From Acidobacteriota bacterium (GTDB taxonomy: Bacteria > Acidobacteriota > Blastocatellia > Pyrinomonadales > Pyrinomonadaceae), in NCBI GenBank assembly GCA_016700075.1, contig CP065000.1, forward strand, positions 1,550,001 through 1,614,000: a stretch of 64,000 nt of DNA, given 5' to 3'. Positions within the stretch are counted from its first letter, which is position 1; each line of letters opens with the position of its first letter. The position numbers were made by a program, and so were the translations under genes. The notes under the pieces were generated by a model that was not told the DNA's origin, made no database searches, and was given only the letters and a program-made list of their open reading frames with translations. Below are positions 14,913 to 23,683 of this stretch, one piece after another.

Positions 14913-16706
14913 ATGGCAATGTCAAAATCGGCTAAGGTCCTTTTGCTTCTGGGTGGTTTGTTTATTGGACTGTTCATAATTGCAATTGTCGCTCTATTAT
15001 TTGCGGCGACTTCAATGAACAGGCCGTCGGTTTCGGACAATAGCGTCCTCCTGCTGAATATAAGCGGCTCGATGCCTGATTTTGTCCCGGACGACCCATT
15101 TGCCAAGGCACTGGGAATGCAGCAGCCGCAGTCTTTCACGGGCCTTCTAACGCAGTTGCGAAAAGCAAAAGTAGACAGCCGGATCGGTGCCGTTATGTTG
15201 GAGATCAACTTCCCCGACATCGGCTGGGCCAAGGCCGACGAACTGCGGAACGCCATCGCTGATTTCAAGTATTCCGGAAAACCGGTCTATGCGTACATGG
15301 AGATCGGCACAAATCGCGAATACTACATCGCGACCGCTGCCGACAGGATCTTTCTGCCTCCGCCGGGCGATCTCTATATAAACGGATTTGCCGCAGAGGC
15401 GATGTTCTATAAAGGCTCGCTGGACAAGCTGGGTATCGAGGCCGACGTGATCCAAATAGGCCCGAAATATAAGAACGCACCCGACCGCTACACACGCACG
15501 GAGATGTCAGAGGGCCAGCGCGAGGTGATAAATGCCGTTCTGGACGAATATTATTCGCGCTTTACGAATGCCATCGCCGAAACTCGCAAAAAGCCGATCG
15601 AGGACGTCAAGGCCGCTATCGACACTGCCCCGCACAACGCCCCGCAGGCATTGAAACTCGGGCTGATCGACGGTGCACTGTATCGCGAACATGTTGACGA
15701 AGAACTGCGGAGAGCTCTGAACTATCGCGATAATGAGCCTCTAAGGACCATTCGAGCATCACAATACAAGGAGATCCCGTCTGAGAGTCTCGGGCTGAAC
15801 AACGGCGAGAAGGTCGCTGTCATATTCGCTTCCGGTGCGATCAATGTAGGAAAGTCGGGCAGCGGGCCCCTAGCAGGCGAGATGGTAGGTTCGGATACCG
15901 TCGTGAAAGCCGTTAACGACGCCGCTAACGACAAATCGGTGAAAGCTATTGTTCTCCGCGTTGATTCGCCCGGCGGTTCGGCCCTTGCTTCGGACCTGAT
16001 GTGGAATGCACTGGAAAATGCCAAGAAGAGCAAACCTGTTGTTGTTTCAATGGCAGATGCAGCAGCATCAGGCGGCTACTACATTGCGTGCAATGCCAAC
16101 AAGATCGTGGCCCAGCCATCCACCATTACAGGATCGATCGGTGTATTCCTTGGCAAGCCCGTGATCAAGGGACTATATGATTGGCTTGGTATTTCGAGCG
16201 AATACGTCATGCGCGGCCGTAACGCGGGAATCTTTCGTGAGACAGTAAAATGGACCCCCGAGGAACGCGAAAAGATGACCGATCAAGCAAACATCATCTA
16301 TTTCGACAACTTTATTCCGAAGGTCGCCTCCGGCCGCGGAAAGTCTGTGGAGGAAATAGACACCATAGGTCAGGGACGTGTCTGGACAGGGACGCAGGCA
16401 AAAGAGAACGGACTTGTTGACGAATTCGGAGGCCTTGAAAAAGCTATCGAGATCGCCCGTGATCTTGCCGGCCTGCCTTCAGACAGAGATGTCAAGCGTG
16501 TCGTGTTCCCGGCACCGCGGCCTTTTATTGAAACGCTTTTGAACACCGAAGAGTCAATGCTTTTCAGCGGAGCTAAAACAGAGAAGATGATCGCTGACTC
16601 TCTGCCTGCCGACGTTCGTCGAGCGTTCCGCTATTCTTCCCTTTTTGACCGAATGACGACAGGCGACGCAATGCTCATAATGCCTTATGAGCTGCGGATA
16701 AAGTAG
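14913..16706 (+). CDS. sppA: Signal peptide peptidase SppA, 67-kDa type
   Basis: 597 residues, the length of the tandem-domain (E. coli-like) SppA. An N-terminal membrane anchor (about 8-32) is followed by two ClpP-like domains. The general-base lysine is Lys187 in GPKYKNAPDRYTR from the first domain, and the nucleophile is Ser386 in AAASGGYYIACNA from the second. The enzyme degrades leftover signal peptides in the membrane from the periplasmic side. A second in-frame ATG lies two codons in, and either could be used. A strong terminator follows, so the gene is probably transcribed alone. Confidence 0.94.
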   Translation: MAMSKSAKVLLLLGGLFIGLFIIAIVALLFAATSMNRPSVSDNSVLLLNISGSMPDFVPDDPFAKALGMQQPQSFTGLLTQLRKAKVDSRIGAVMLEINFPDIGWAKADELRNAIADFKYSGKPVYAYMEIGTNREYYIATAADRIFLPPPGDLYINGFAAEAMFYKGSLDKLGIEADVIQIGPKYKNAPDRYTRTEMSEGQREVINAVLDEYYSRFTNAIAETRKKPIEDVKAAIDTAPHNAPQALKLGLIDGALYREHVDEELRRALNYRDNEPLRTIRASQYKEIPSESLGLNNGEKVAVIFASGAINVGKSGSGPLAGEMVGSDTVVKAVNDAANDKSVKAIVLRVDSPGGSALASDLMWNALENAKKSKPVVVSMADAAASGGYYIACNANKIVAQPSTITGSIGVFLGKPVIKGLYDWLGISSEYVMRGRNAGIFRETVKWTPEEREKMTDQANIIYFDNFIPKVASGRGKSVEEIDTIGQGRVWTGTQAKENGLVDEFGGLEKAIEIARDLAGLPSDRDVKRVVFPAPRPFIETLLNTEESMLFSGAKTEKMIADSLPADVRRAFRYSSLFDRMTTGDAMLIMPYELRIK

Positions 16707-16734
16707 ATCTAACAGATCGAGTCGTCTTCAAATG

Positions 16735-16760
16735 AGCCCGGTCATTACCGGGCTTTTTTA
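16735..16760 (+). terminator. Rho-independent terminator after sppA
   Basis: A perfect 8-bp stem AGCCCGGT/ACCGGGCT (16735-16742 and 16747-16754) with a CATT loop is followed by TTTTTA. Confidence 0.9.
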
Positions 16761-16844
16761 TTTTCTCTTTTGTAAAGATACCTTTCTTGGCGCAATTTCG
16801 CCTTACGGTATGAGGTGCCGCCATTCTCAAAAGCGGAATGATTT

Positions 16845-19145
16845 ATGAGATCAACGAACCGAATCTTTACCACCGCAGTTATAGCGTTTCTTTTCACTTC
16901 CCAATTCGCGATCGGCCAGGTCGCGAGCCGACGTTCAAGCCCCAAAGCCTCAGCGGCCTGTTCTGCTGCATGGACCGGAACGGTCACCTATCGGCGATCA
17001 CAGTCCCAAAGCGAAACAAAAACGGTCGAACGGGTATCCGGACGAGGCCAAGACACCCGAAGTTGGGAGATGAAATACGAATACAATGCCCGCGTTTCGG
17101 TGGTTGAATCCGTTGAGCAAAACGGCTCAAGCACAGGTCGAGCGACGATCAACCATTCGTTTTCATCGATTGAAAAAGTGGACGCAGTCGAAAAGAACTC
17201 CTGTGACCGCGGCAAAACGTGGAAGGATATGCGGGGCACGTCAACCTCAAAGACGATCGCTAGCGCAAATGCCACGGAAACTGCCAATGTTTCGATCGGC
17301 GTTAATGATGACGGCACATATTCCGTTAGCGTCGGATTGCCCCAAATACGCGGCCAGGTAAGCGGCGAAACGACCTCCAGCTACAGCGGTCAATGTACGC
17401 CGAAAGAGGGTAAGACGCTAACTTCGCCGAGGTCCGAAACCACGATCGATGGAAACTCATTGACGAGCGATGGCACCGATCGGGTCGACCCGAGCGATCC
17501 GAACCGTATTTCCGGATCTTATACTCTTAGCCTTCCGGGAAATGTCGCCGAGACCATCACTTGGAATCTCCAAAAATGCGGTGCACCGCTTCGGATAACA
17601 GATCTCCGCTTCGAACAAATGAAATTCCCTAATTGGGATGATTGGCATGAGGTTTCGGAACAGGCAGGAACCATCGACGGCAACTTCGTAAAGATCAAAG
17701 CTACAGTATTGAATGCTTCAGGCGAATCGAAGAGCGGCACGGTGAGATTTAAAGAAACATATAAAGGCGACAAATGGGACGGCTCACGGCCCGACGCGGC
17801 TCTTTCAGACGCTGAAACCTCGTTCAGACTGGACGCAGGCGAAGAGCGAGAGATCGAGATGATCTGGGACTCGTCCGGATATTCCTGGTATGACGATGGA
17901 CGGCCGCGGTATTTACAGCGGATCAAAGCTGAGCTTGAGGAAAAGGGGAAAAAGATCGATGAGATGACCAGGAATCTAAAGGTGGCGCCAAAACCGCTGG
18001 TGTTGGTTCATGGTTTATGGAGCAATTGGAAGGCATGGGAAACTTGGCAGAATATCCTCACAACAGCGCATTCATATGACTGGAAAGCATTTCCCGTCGG
18101 CGAAAAACCGGATAAAGGCGTCATGAACACGGGCGGTTCGTTTCTATCTACACAGCCGACGAATTCGATCGCCGAGAATGCCCGGGAGTTGGAGAAATAT
18201 ATCAAATACGCTCAGGAAGACCGCAACGCATGGCATGTGGACATAGTCGCCCACTCAATGGGCGGTCTTATCTCGCGGTACTACATATCCCAGATCATGG
18301 ACGCCCGGTCGCCGGACGGACGCCCTAAGGTCTCGCATTTGATAATGCTGGGAACGCCGAACATGGGTTCACCGTGTGCAGACGTAATGGACCTTGCGTT
18401 TGAACTGACCGGAAACAGGGTCGAGGCTGTCAGGCAGCTTCGTCAGGATCATGCAGAGGGCTTTAACCGCATCAACACGGCGCGCAAAGGTGTGAAATTC
18501 TCCGCTCTCGCGGGCAATCCTCTGCCGACAATGTGCAAGTCCGTGGTATGGAATGACGGCGTCGTCTCGGTGCCTTCGGCTAAATGGATCATCAGCGATA
18601 CCGCCGAATCTAAGAATCTTCACACCGATCTTACGGGCACGACCGATTTCTCTAATTTTGTGAAACCGCGATTGGCTATCGGCCCGAAAGGCAACCACAA
18701 CCCTGCCGCTCCTGAAGCGCCCCAAGCCGCTAGTTTGATCGAGGGAGACGAAAGAACGCCGTTGCGGCCCCGAAGCTATGGAGCGGCTATGCCTTGGTTT
18801 GCCGTCGATGGTCCGGGCATCGTTCCGTCAGTACGCTCCGATCCTTTCGCGAGGTCAGTCGATGTCGCCGCGAAACAGACGGTCGAAATAGAGCTCCCCG
18901 TTGCGGCAGCGTCAAATTTCGGCGTTACGTTCATGGCCGACCCCGCTATCTCAGTTGCGCTGATCAACGCAAACGGACAAGTTGTTGGGCGGGATGATGC
19001 CGGATCGCCCGGATCGCGGAGTTGGTTCCGTTCCCTCTTCTATGACAAACCGACCTCCGCCGCATCATGGAAGCTGAAGATCGAAAATACCGGCGAGGGC
19101 GAACATCGAATCGTCGTCACGACATGGACTGACGCGCCGCGTTGA
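16845..19145 (+). CDS. Secreted alpha/beta-hydrolase (PGAP1/lipase-like) with large N-terminal beta region
   Basis: 766 residues. A signal peptide (about 1-24, ending AIG-Q) leads to a beta-rich, Thr/Ser-rich region of roughly 360 residues that I do not recognise; part of it (about 270-360) resembles a CARDB-type Ig fold. The catalytic domain begins at KPLVLVHGLWSNW (oxyanion site), carries the nucleophile Ser471 in AHSMGGLISRYY, and has VWNDGVVSVPSAK and KNLHTDL as likely sites for the acid and histidine. LIMLGTPNMGSP is typical of PGAP1 and triacylglycerol lipases. The last 120 residues look like a PPC-type beta domain common in secreted hydrolases. It probably acts outside the cytoplasm on lipids or esters; the substrate is unknown. 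Confidence 0.82.
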   Translation: MRSTNRIFTTAVIAFLFTSQFAIGQVASRRSSPKASAACSAAWTGTVTYRRSQSQSETKTVERVSGRGQDTRSWEMKYEYNARVSVVESVEQNGSSTGRATINHSFSSIEKVDAVEKNSCDRGKTWKDMRGTSTSKTIASANATETANVSIGVNDDGTYSVSVGLPQIRGQVSGETTSSYSGQCTPKEGKTLTSPRSETTIDGNSLTSDGTDRVDPSDPNRISGSYTLSLPGNVAETITWNLQKCGAPLRITDLRFEQMKFPNWDDWHEVSEQAGTIDGNFVKIKATVLNASGESKSGTVRFKETYKGDKWDGSRPDAALSDAETSFRLDAGEEREIEMIWDSSGYSWYDDGRPRYLQRIKAELEEKGKKIDEMTRNLKVAPKPLVLVHGLWSNWKAWETWQNILTTAHSYDWKAFPVGEKPDKGVMNTGGSFLSTQPTNSIAENARELEKYIKYAQEDRNAWHVDIVAHSMGGLISRYYISQIMDARSPDGRPKVSHLIMLGTPNMGSPCADVMDLAFELTGNRVEAVRQLRQDHAEGFNRINTARKGVKFSALAGNPLPTMCKSVVWNDGVVSVPSAKWIISDTAESKNLHTDLTGTTDFSNFVKPRLAIGPKGNHNPAAPEAPQAASLIEGDERTPLRPRSYGAAMPWFAVDGPGIVPSVRSDPFARSVDVAAKQTVEIELPVAAASNFGVTFMADPAISVALINANGQVVGRDDAGSPGSRSWFRSLFYDKPTSAASWKLKIENTGEGEHRIVVTTWTDAPR

Positions 19146-19199
19146 CTTTTGAAGGCATCAGGCTTACGATTTCCGCAACATTTCCTTAGGAGGGCATTT

Positions 19200-19601
19200 A
19201 TGCGGATAGTACTTGGCGTCGTTGCGGGCTTCATAGCTTGGTCGATCGTTTGGGTTGGCAGCGAAGGAACACTGGGCCGCTTTTGGGGTGAATTTGCTGA
19301 GCATTCTGCGGCTGCGGAAAGGGCATTTGTAAACGGCGAGGTGCTTAATTCTTCTCCGTTGATCGCCGTGGTCAACCTGATCCGCAGTTTTATTACATCC
19401 ATCATCGGCGGGTATATCGCAGCACTCGTCGCCGGCGAATATAGACGTGTAACAATGTTCCTCGGAGCGATACTGGTAGTTGTAGGCGTGGGCGTGGAGT
19501 ATATGTTTTGGAATCTCGCCCCTGCCTGGTATCACATCATTTTTGTTCTGATGCTATATCCGATGACAGTGCTCGGCGGTCGTCTACGGCGTTCGAACTA
19601 G
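19200..19601 (+). CDS. Small integral membrane protein
   Basis: 133 residues from the ATG at 19200, which has a strong ribosome site (AGGAGGG at 19188-19194); an ATG 51 bases upstream lacks one. Four hydrophobic segments are visible (about 2-18, 48-75, 80-101, 106-126), with the third rich in Val/Gly. No catalytic motif is visible and I do not recognise a family. The last 65 bases overlap the end of the convergent YkgJ-type gene. Confidence 0.65.
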   Translation: MRIVLGVVAGFIAWSIVWVGSEGTLGRFWGEFAEHSAAAERAFVNGEVLNSSPLIAVVNLIRSFITSIIGGYIAALVAGEYRRVTMFLGAILVVVGVGVEYMFWNLAPAWYHIIFVLMLYPMTVLGGRLRRSN

Positions 19602-20106
19602 TCCACAACGTGTTAGCGAGAGCGGTCGGGATCGGCAGCAGGGTCCCGACGCCGTAGGTCCTTGCATTCAGATCCGCGACAACAGACTCTGCATCATCGA
19701 GCATCTCTTGGGGCGGAAGATCATCGCGGCTTTCATAACAAGCGTGGAATATGCACGGCATCGGCTTTGCTTGGTCATGAACCAAACAGCCGGTGCCTTT
19801 TACGTATAAAGGACACGCGAAGAATTCCCTTCCCGACGATATATTCTCTGAAGCGGCCTTGATGCGCTCACGAACGGACTCTTTTTGACGGACATCCAAA
19901 TTTTCGATCACGCTCTTGATCGCCACAGCCTCGAGTCGAGTGATTCGGACATTAACAAAATGCTCGTCAGTACAGCAAACGCCTTGAGTTTCGCATTTCG
20001 AGCAATCCTTTGCCCGAAACTCGTACTCAGAGACGATCCGTCGGCGAAAAGCATCTCTTTGAGCAGATAGCCGGGCGAGGGCTGTTGTTTCGGAGAGAAA
20101 CTTCAT
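19537..20106 (-). CDS. YkgJ-type cysteine-cluster protein
   Basis: 189 residues. The cysteines fall in the pattern of the putative zinc/iron-chelating YkgJ family (PF03692): CSKCETQGVCC (35-45), then FFACPLYVKGTGCLVHDQAK, then MPCIFHAC. The function of these proteins is not established; they are presumed to hold a metal or Fe-S cluster. The C-terminus runs past the conserved core and overlaps the neighbouring membrane-protein gene by 65 bases on the other strand, so the true functional end may lie earlier. Confidence 0.78.
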   Translation of the reverse strand: MKFLSETTALARLSAQRDAFRRRIVSEYEFRAKDCSKCETQGVCCTDEHFVNVRITRLEAVAIKSVIENLDVRQKESVRERIKAASENISSGREFFACPLYVKGTGCLVHDQAKPMPCIFHACYESRDDLPPQEMLDDAESVVADLNARTYGVGTLLPIPTALANTLWTSSNAVDDRRALSSDIASEQK

Positions 20107-20178
20107 CAGACGTACCTAGCTTAAATATACCTGCGGATATCTTCCATGTTAAAATCACAGTATTGAACTAGGAGAGAT

Positions 20179-20640
20179 ATGCTCAACGAAGGCGATAAGG
20201 CACCTGCTTTTACGACGACCAACCAGGACGGCACGAAAGTAAAACTCAGTGACTATAAGGGAAAACGGGTCGTGTTGTATTTCTATCCGAAAGATGACAC
20301 GCCCGGCTGCACAAAAGAGGCGTGTTCATTTCGCGATTCTGACGATGTTTACAAAAAGAAAGGTATTGTGGTTCTCGGCGTATCGGTCGATGACGAAAAA
20401 GCGCATCAGAAATTCATCTCCAAATATCAGTTGCCGTTCGATCTGTTAGCAGATACGGACAAAAGCATCGTTGAGGCCTACGGCGTTTGGGGCGAAAAAT
20501 CGATGTACGGCAAAAAGTATATGGGCACGCACCGTAAGACCTTTTTGATCGACGAAAAAGGCAAGATCGTGAAGATCTTTGACAAGGTAAAGGTCGCGGA
20601 GCACGCCGATGAGGTTTTGGAGGCTTTTGGTGAAAAGTAA
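20179..20640 (+). CDS. bcp: Thioredoxin-dependent peroxiredoxin (Bcp/PrxQ)
   Basis: 153 residues, the usual length. The peroxidatic Cys44 lies in DDTPGCTKEACSFRD, and Cys49, five residues on, is the resolving cysteine of atypical 2-Cys PrxQ enzymes. They reduce H2O2 and organic peroxides using thioredoxin. The N-terminal MLNEGDKAPAFTT fits the family start, and AGGAGAG lies upstream as ribosome site. The next gene starts inside the last codons of this one, so the two are translationally coupled. Confidence 0.94.
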   Translation: MLNEGDKAPAFTTTNQDGTKVKLSDYKGKRVVLYFYPKDDTPGCTKEACSFRDSDDVYKKKGIVVLGVSVDDEKAHQKFISKYQLPFDLLADTDKSIVEAYGVWGEKSMYGKKYMGTHRKTFLIDEKGKIVKIFDKVKVAEHADEVLEAFGEK

Positions 20641-21067
20641 TTCTAGTATTGGCGTATTTATTTTGGCCGTCGTAGCAGCGGCTCTGGTTTCGGGTTGCAC
20701 CAGCAACAGCTTGCCGGCATATCGTGCTTATGCAAACGACGCTGATGTTCCGCGGATCAACGTCGACGAAGCGAAAAAAGACGTCGATGCCGGCATTGCG
20801 GTGATCGTCGATGCAAGACCGGAATTCGCATTCAAGCACGAACGGATCGCCGATTCACTGAATGTTGTTTGGGGCTCATCTGAGGAGGCTTACGGGGTTT
20901 TGCCGAAAGACAAGAAGATAATCGTCTACTGTTCCTGTGCGGCTGAGCACACGAGCGCGGCACTCGCTTACCAAATGAACCAAAAAGGCATAGCAAATAC
21001 GTACGCCTTGGTCGGCGGCACGGCGGCATGGAAGAACGCCGGATATCCGATGGCAAGCGGAGATTAG
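20630..21067 (+). CDS. Rhodanese-domain lipoprotein
   Basis: 145 residues from a GTG at 20630, chosen because GGAGG (20619-20623) is well spaced before it and because the resulting leader ends in a lipobox LVSGC with the lipidated Cys23. An upstream ATG at 20609 would add seven residues. The rhodanese domain (about 45-143) has INVDEAKKDV, IVDARPEFAFKHERI and the active-site loop VYCSCAAEHTSAALAY, followed by ALVGGTAAWKNAGYP. Such proteins carry sulfane sulfur on the loop cysteine. It overlaps bcp by 11 bases, which hints at a joint role in thiol or peroxide metabolism at the envelope. Confidence 0.82.
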   Translation: MKSNSSIGVFILAVVAAALVSGCTSNSLPAYRAYANDADVPRINVDEAKKDVDAGIAVIVDARPEFAFKHERIADSLNVVWGSSEEAYGVLPKDKKIIVYCSCAAEHTSAALAYQMNQKGIANTYALVGGTAAWKNAGYPMASGD

Positions 21068-22161
21068 AACCTTAGCAATTCGTCGCAAATACGCCCCGCC
21101 GCTTTGCCATCCCAGAGCGGCGGTATTTTTGTGTCCGAATCGGTCGATGAACGGTCCATTACCTTCATCGCGGCTTCAACGATCACGTGACGGTCCGTCC
21201 CGACCAAGACGTTAGTTCCCATCTCTATCGTTATCGGCCGTTCAGTATTATTGCGAAGAGTAAGGCACGGAATGCCCAACACCGTCGTCTCTTCCTGCAA
21301 TCCGCCCGAATCAGTCAACACTAGCCTTGCTCCGCTGTAAAGACGCATAAAATCGAGGTAACCGAGCGGCTCGACCAACATTATGTCGGCATCGGAGAGT
21401 TTGCCATTGAGGCCAAATTCCTCGATCTTTGCTCGAGTCCGCGGATGCACAGGAAACACGATCGGCAGCCTCTCAGCGATCTCGATCAGAGCATCAGCAA
21501 TGCCGGAGAAGGTCTCTATTTGGTCAACATTCGATGGGCGGTGAAGCGTGAGCACCGCGTAATCTTTTGCGTTGATGCCAAGATCGCTTCGAATACTCGA
21601 ATCTTCGCTGAGTCTTAGATGATCGAGCAGGGAATCGATCATCACGTTGCCGACGAATCTAATTTTCTCAGCCGGTATTCCCTCAGCAGCGAGATTCTCA
21701 TCGGCATCTTGAGACGTTGTCAACAGCAGATCAGAGATGGAATCGGTCAGGATCCGGTTGATCTCTTCCGGCATTGTTCGATCCCGCGAACGCAGGCCTG
21801 CCTCGACGTGTGCTACGCGGATGCCCAGCTTTGCACAGACCAAGGCACACGCGATTGTCGAATTGACATCGCCGACGACAACGACCCAGTCGGGCTGATG
21901 TTCAATCGCAACAGGCTCAAACTCTGTCATTATCTTGGCGGTTTGAACTGCATGCGATGCCGATCCGACGCCGAGGTAAATATCAGGCCGCGGCATTTTC
22001 AGATCATCAAAAAATGCATTCGACATTGCCGCGTCGTAATGCTGGCCCGTGTGAACGATCAAAGGTGCAAACTCGTCGGGCCGCCGTTTCATCTCGGCAT
22101 AGATCGGCGCGACCTTCATGAAATTTGGGCGTGCCCCCGCTACGAGAATGACCTTAAGCAT
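21064..22161 (-). CDS. wecB: UDP-N-acetylglucosamine 2-epimerase
   Basis: 365 residues, non-hydrolysing family. It interconverts UDP-GlcNAc and UDP-ManNAc. Visible family elements are VAGARPNFMKVAPIYAE at the N-terminus, HTGQHYDAAMSNAFF, VVGDVNSTIACALVCAK, HVEAGLRSRDRTMPEEINR and DSGGLQEETTVLGIPCLTLR. It starts one base after the wecC stop, so the two form an operon delivering UDP-ManNAcA for a surface polysaccharide. Its 3' end overlaps the convergent rhodanese gene by 4 bases. Confidence 0.95.
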   Translation of the reverse strand: MLKVILVAGARPNFMKVAPIYAEMKRRPDEFAPLIVHTGQHYDAAMSNAFFDDLKMPRPDIYLGVGSASHAVQTAKIMTEFEPVAIEHQPDWVVVVGDVNSTIACALVCAKLGIRVAHVEAGLRSRDRTMPEEINRILTDSISDLLLTTSQDADENLAAEGIPAEKIRFVGNVMIDSLLDHLRLSEDSSIRSDLGINAKDYAVLTLHRPSNVDQIETFSGIADALIEIAERLPIVFPVHPRTRAKIEEFGLNGKLSDADIMLVEPLGYLDFMRLYSGARLVLTDSGGLQEETTVLGIPCLTLRNNTERPITIEMGTNVLVGTDRHVIVEAAMKVMDRSSTDSDTKIPPLWDGKAAGRICDELLRF

Positions 22162-22162
22162 T

Positions 22163-23500
22163 TTACAGCCTCACGATCCTGGCCGATGCACCGTCGCGAA
22201 CGTCATTAGACAGAGCGTTGCGTGTATCAACGACGAGTTTTGCCAAACTGCAAACACGGTCGTAGTCCACGTTGGAATGTTCCGTGCAGATGATCACGCA
22301 ATCAGCACCTGAGATGATCTCATCGGTCAATTCGGAGTTGAATAACGGCTCTCCATCACCGATCGTATACGCGTGATCGAAGGTCACTTCAGGTACGAAC
22401 GGGTCATGGTAAACGACATCGGCTCCATCGGCACGCAGCAGATCGATGATCGAAAGAGCAGGTGACTCGCGCATATCGTCAATGTCTTTCTTGTATGCAA
22501 CTCCGAGGATCAATATCCTCGAGCCGTTGACTGCTTTCTTGTCATCATTTAAGGCAGTGGATGCCAGTTCGACGACGTAATTAGGCATCGTTGAATTTAT
22601 CTGCTCAGCAAGCGAGATGAACTGTGAATCAAAACCATGCTGCCTTGCTTTCCACGAAAGATAATGCGGATCAAGCGGGATGCAATGGCCGCCGATTCCC
22701 GGCCCCGGAAAGAACGGCATAAAACCGAAAGGCTTTGTCGCCGCGGCACGAACGACCTCCCAAGTGTCGATACCGAGAGCGTTGCAAACCTTCGCCATTT
22801 CGTTCGCCATGCCGATGTTTATCGCACGGAAGGTGTTTTCCCAAAGCTTAGCGGCCTCGGCAACACGTGCGCTGGAGACTTCGTGCACCGTGTCAACGAT
22901 CTGCGAATAAAGCGCCGATGCTGCAGCGGTCGAATCGTCCGAAACACCTCCGACGACCTTGGGAATGTTGTGCGTCTGAAACTGCGGGTTGCCCGGATCA
23001 ACGCGTTCGGGCGAGAACGCGAGCAGAAAATCACGGTCGAGCACAAAACCCTTTTCCTCGAACATAGGTTGTAGGACCTCGTCAGTTGTCCCCGGGTATG
23101 TCGTCGATTCCAAGATGATCAACTGTCCCGGACGCATGTAATTACATATCTCGCCGCCCGCGGTGAGGATGTAGGACATATCCGGATCCTTAGTTTTGCG
23201 AAGCGGCGTAGGGACGCAAATGATGATGACGTCGCATTCATTCAGACGGCTAAAATCTGTTGTCGCTGCGAGTTTTCCGGACGAGACACATTTGTGTACT
23301 TTCTCATCAGGAACGTCAACGATATATGAACGTCCGTTGTTTATCTCATGCGACTTCTTTGTATCGACCTCAAAACCGATGCAATCAAAGTCTTTAAGAG
23401 CAAATTCGACGATCAGCGGCAGCCCGACATAGCCGAGCCCGATAACGCCGACACGCGCATTACGGTCATTAATAAGTCCGATCAACTGGTCTTTCAGCAT
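22163..23500 (-). CDS. wecC: UDP-N-acetyl-D-mannosamine dehydrogenase-type nucleotide-sugar dehydrogenase
   Basis: 445 residues. The NAD-binding motif is VGVIGLGYVGLPL (about 17-29), and the catalytic Cys273 lies in GPGIGGHCIPLDPHYLSW, the form typical of UDP-HexNAc dehydrogenases. It oxidises the C6 hydroxyl to a carboxylate in two NAD+ steps. Being followed directly by wecB, its substrate is most likely UDP-ManNAc, although WbpA-type UDP-GlcNAc dehydrogenases share the same motif. The product is a precursor for capsule, O-antigen or enterobacterial-common-antigen-like polymer. No polymerase or flippase genes are nearby. Confidence 0.88.
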   Translation of the reverse strand: MLKDQLIGLINDRNARVGVIGLGYVGLPLIVEFALKDFDCIGFEVDTKKSHEINNGRSYIVDVPDEKVHKCVSSGKLAATTDFSRLNECDVIIICVPTPLRKTKDPDMSYILTAGGEICNYMRPGQLIILESTTYPGTTDEVLQPMFEEKGFVLDRDFLLAFSPERVDPGNPQFQTHNIPKVVGGVSDDSTAAASALYSQIVDTVHEVSSARVAEAAKLWENTFRAINIGMANEMAKVCNALGIDTWEVVRAAATKPFGFMPFFPGPGIGGHCIPLDPHYLSWKARQHGFDSQFISLAEQINSTMPNYVVELASTALNDDKKAVNGSRILILGVAYKKDIDDMRESPALSIIDLLRADGADVVYHDPFVPEVTFDHAYTIGDGEPLFNSELTDEIISGADCVIICTEHSNVDYDRVCSLAKLVVDTRNALSNDVRDGASARIVRL

Positions 23501-23683
23501 GTTTAATTAAAAAACGATCAATAAGCGAGGTATAAATAGGCTGTGGAACTGCAATTGCGTCAACCATCAAGGCTATGCGAAACAATGTTGTTAGTCAAGA
23601 ATATCGTCTTCTGCTAAACTTAAACGGAACTTCGGTCCGAATAGGATTGAAACTTCGAATCAACGCGAACCTCCGCAAACAAA

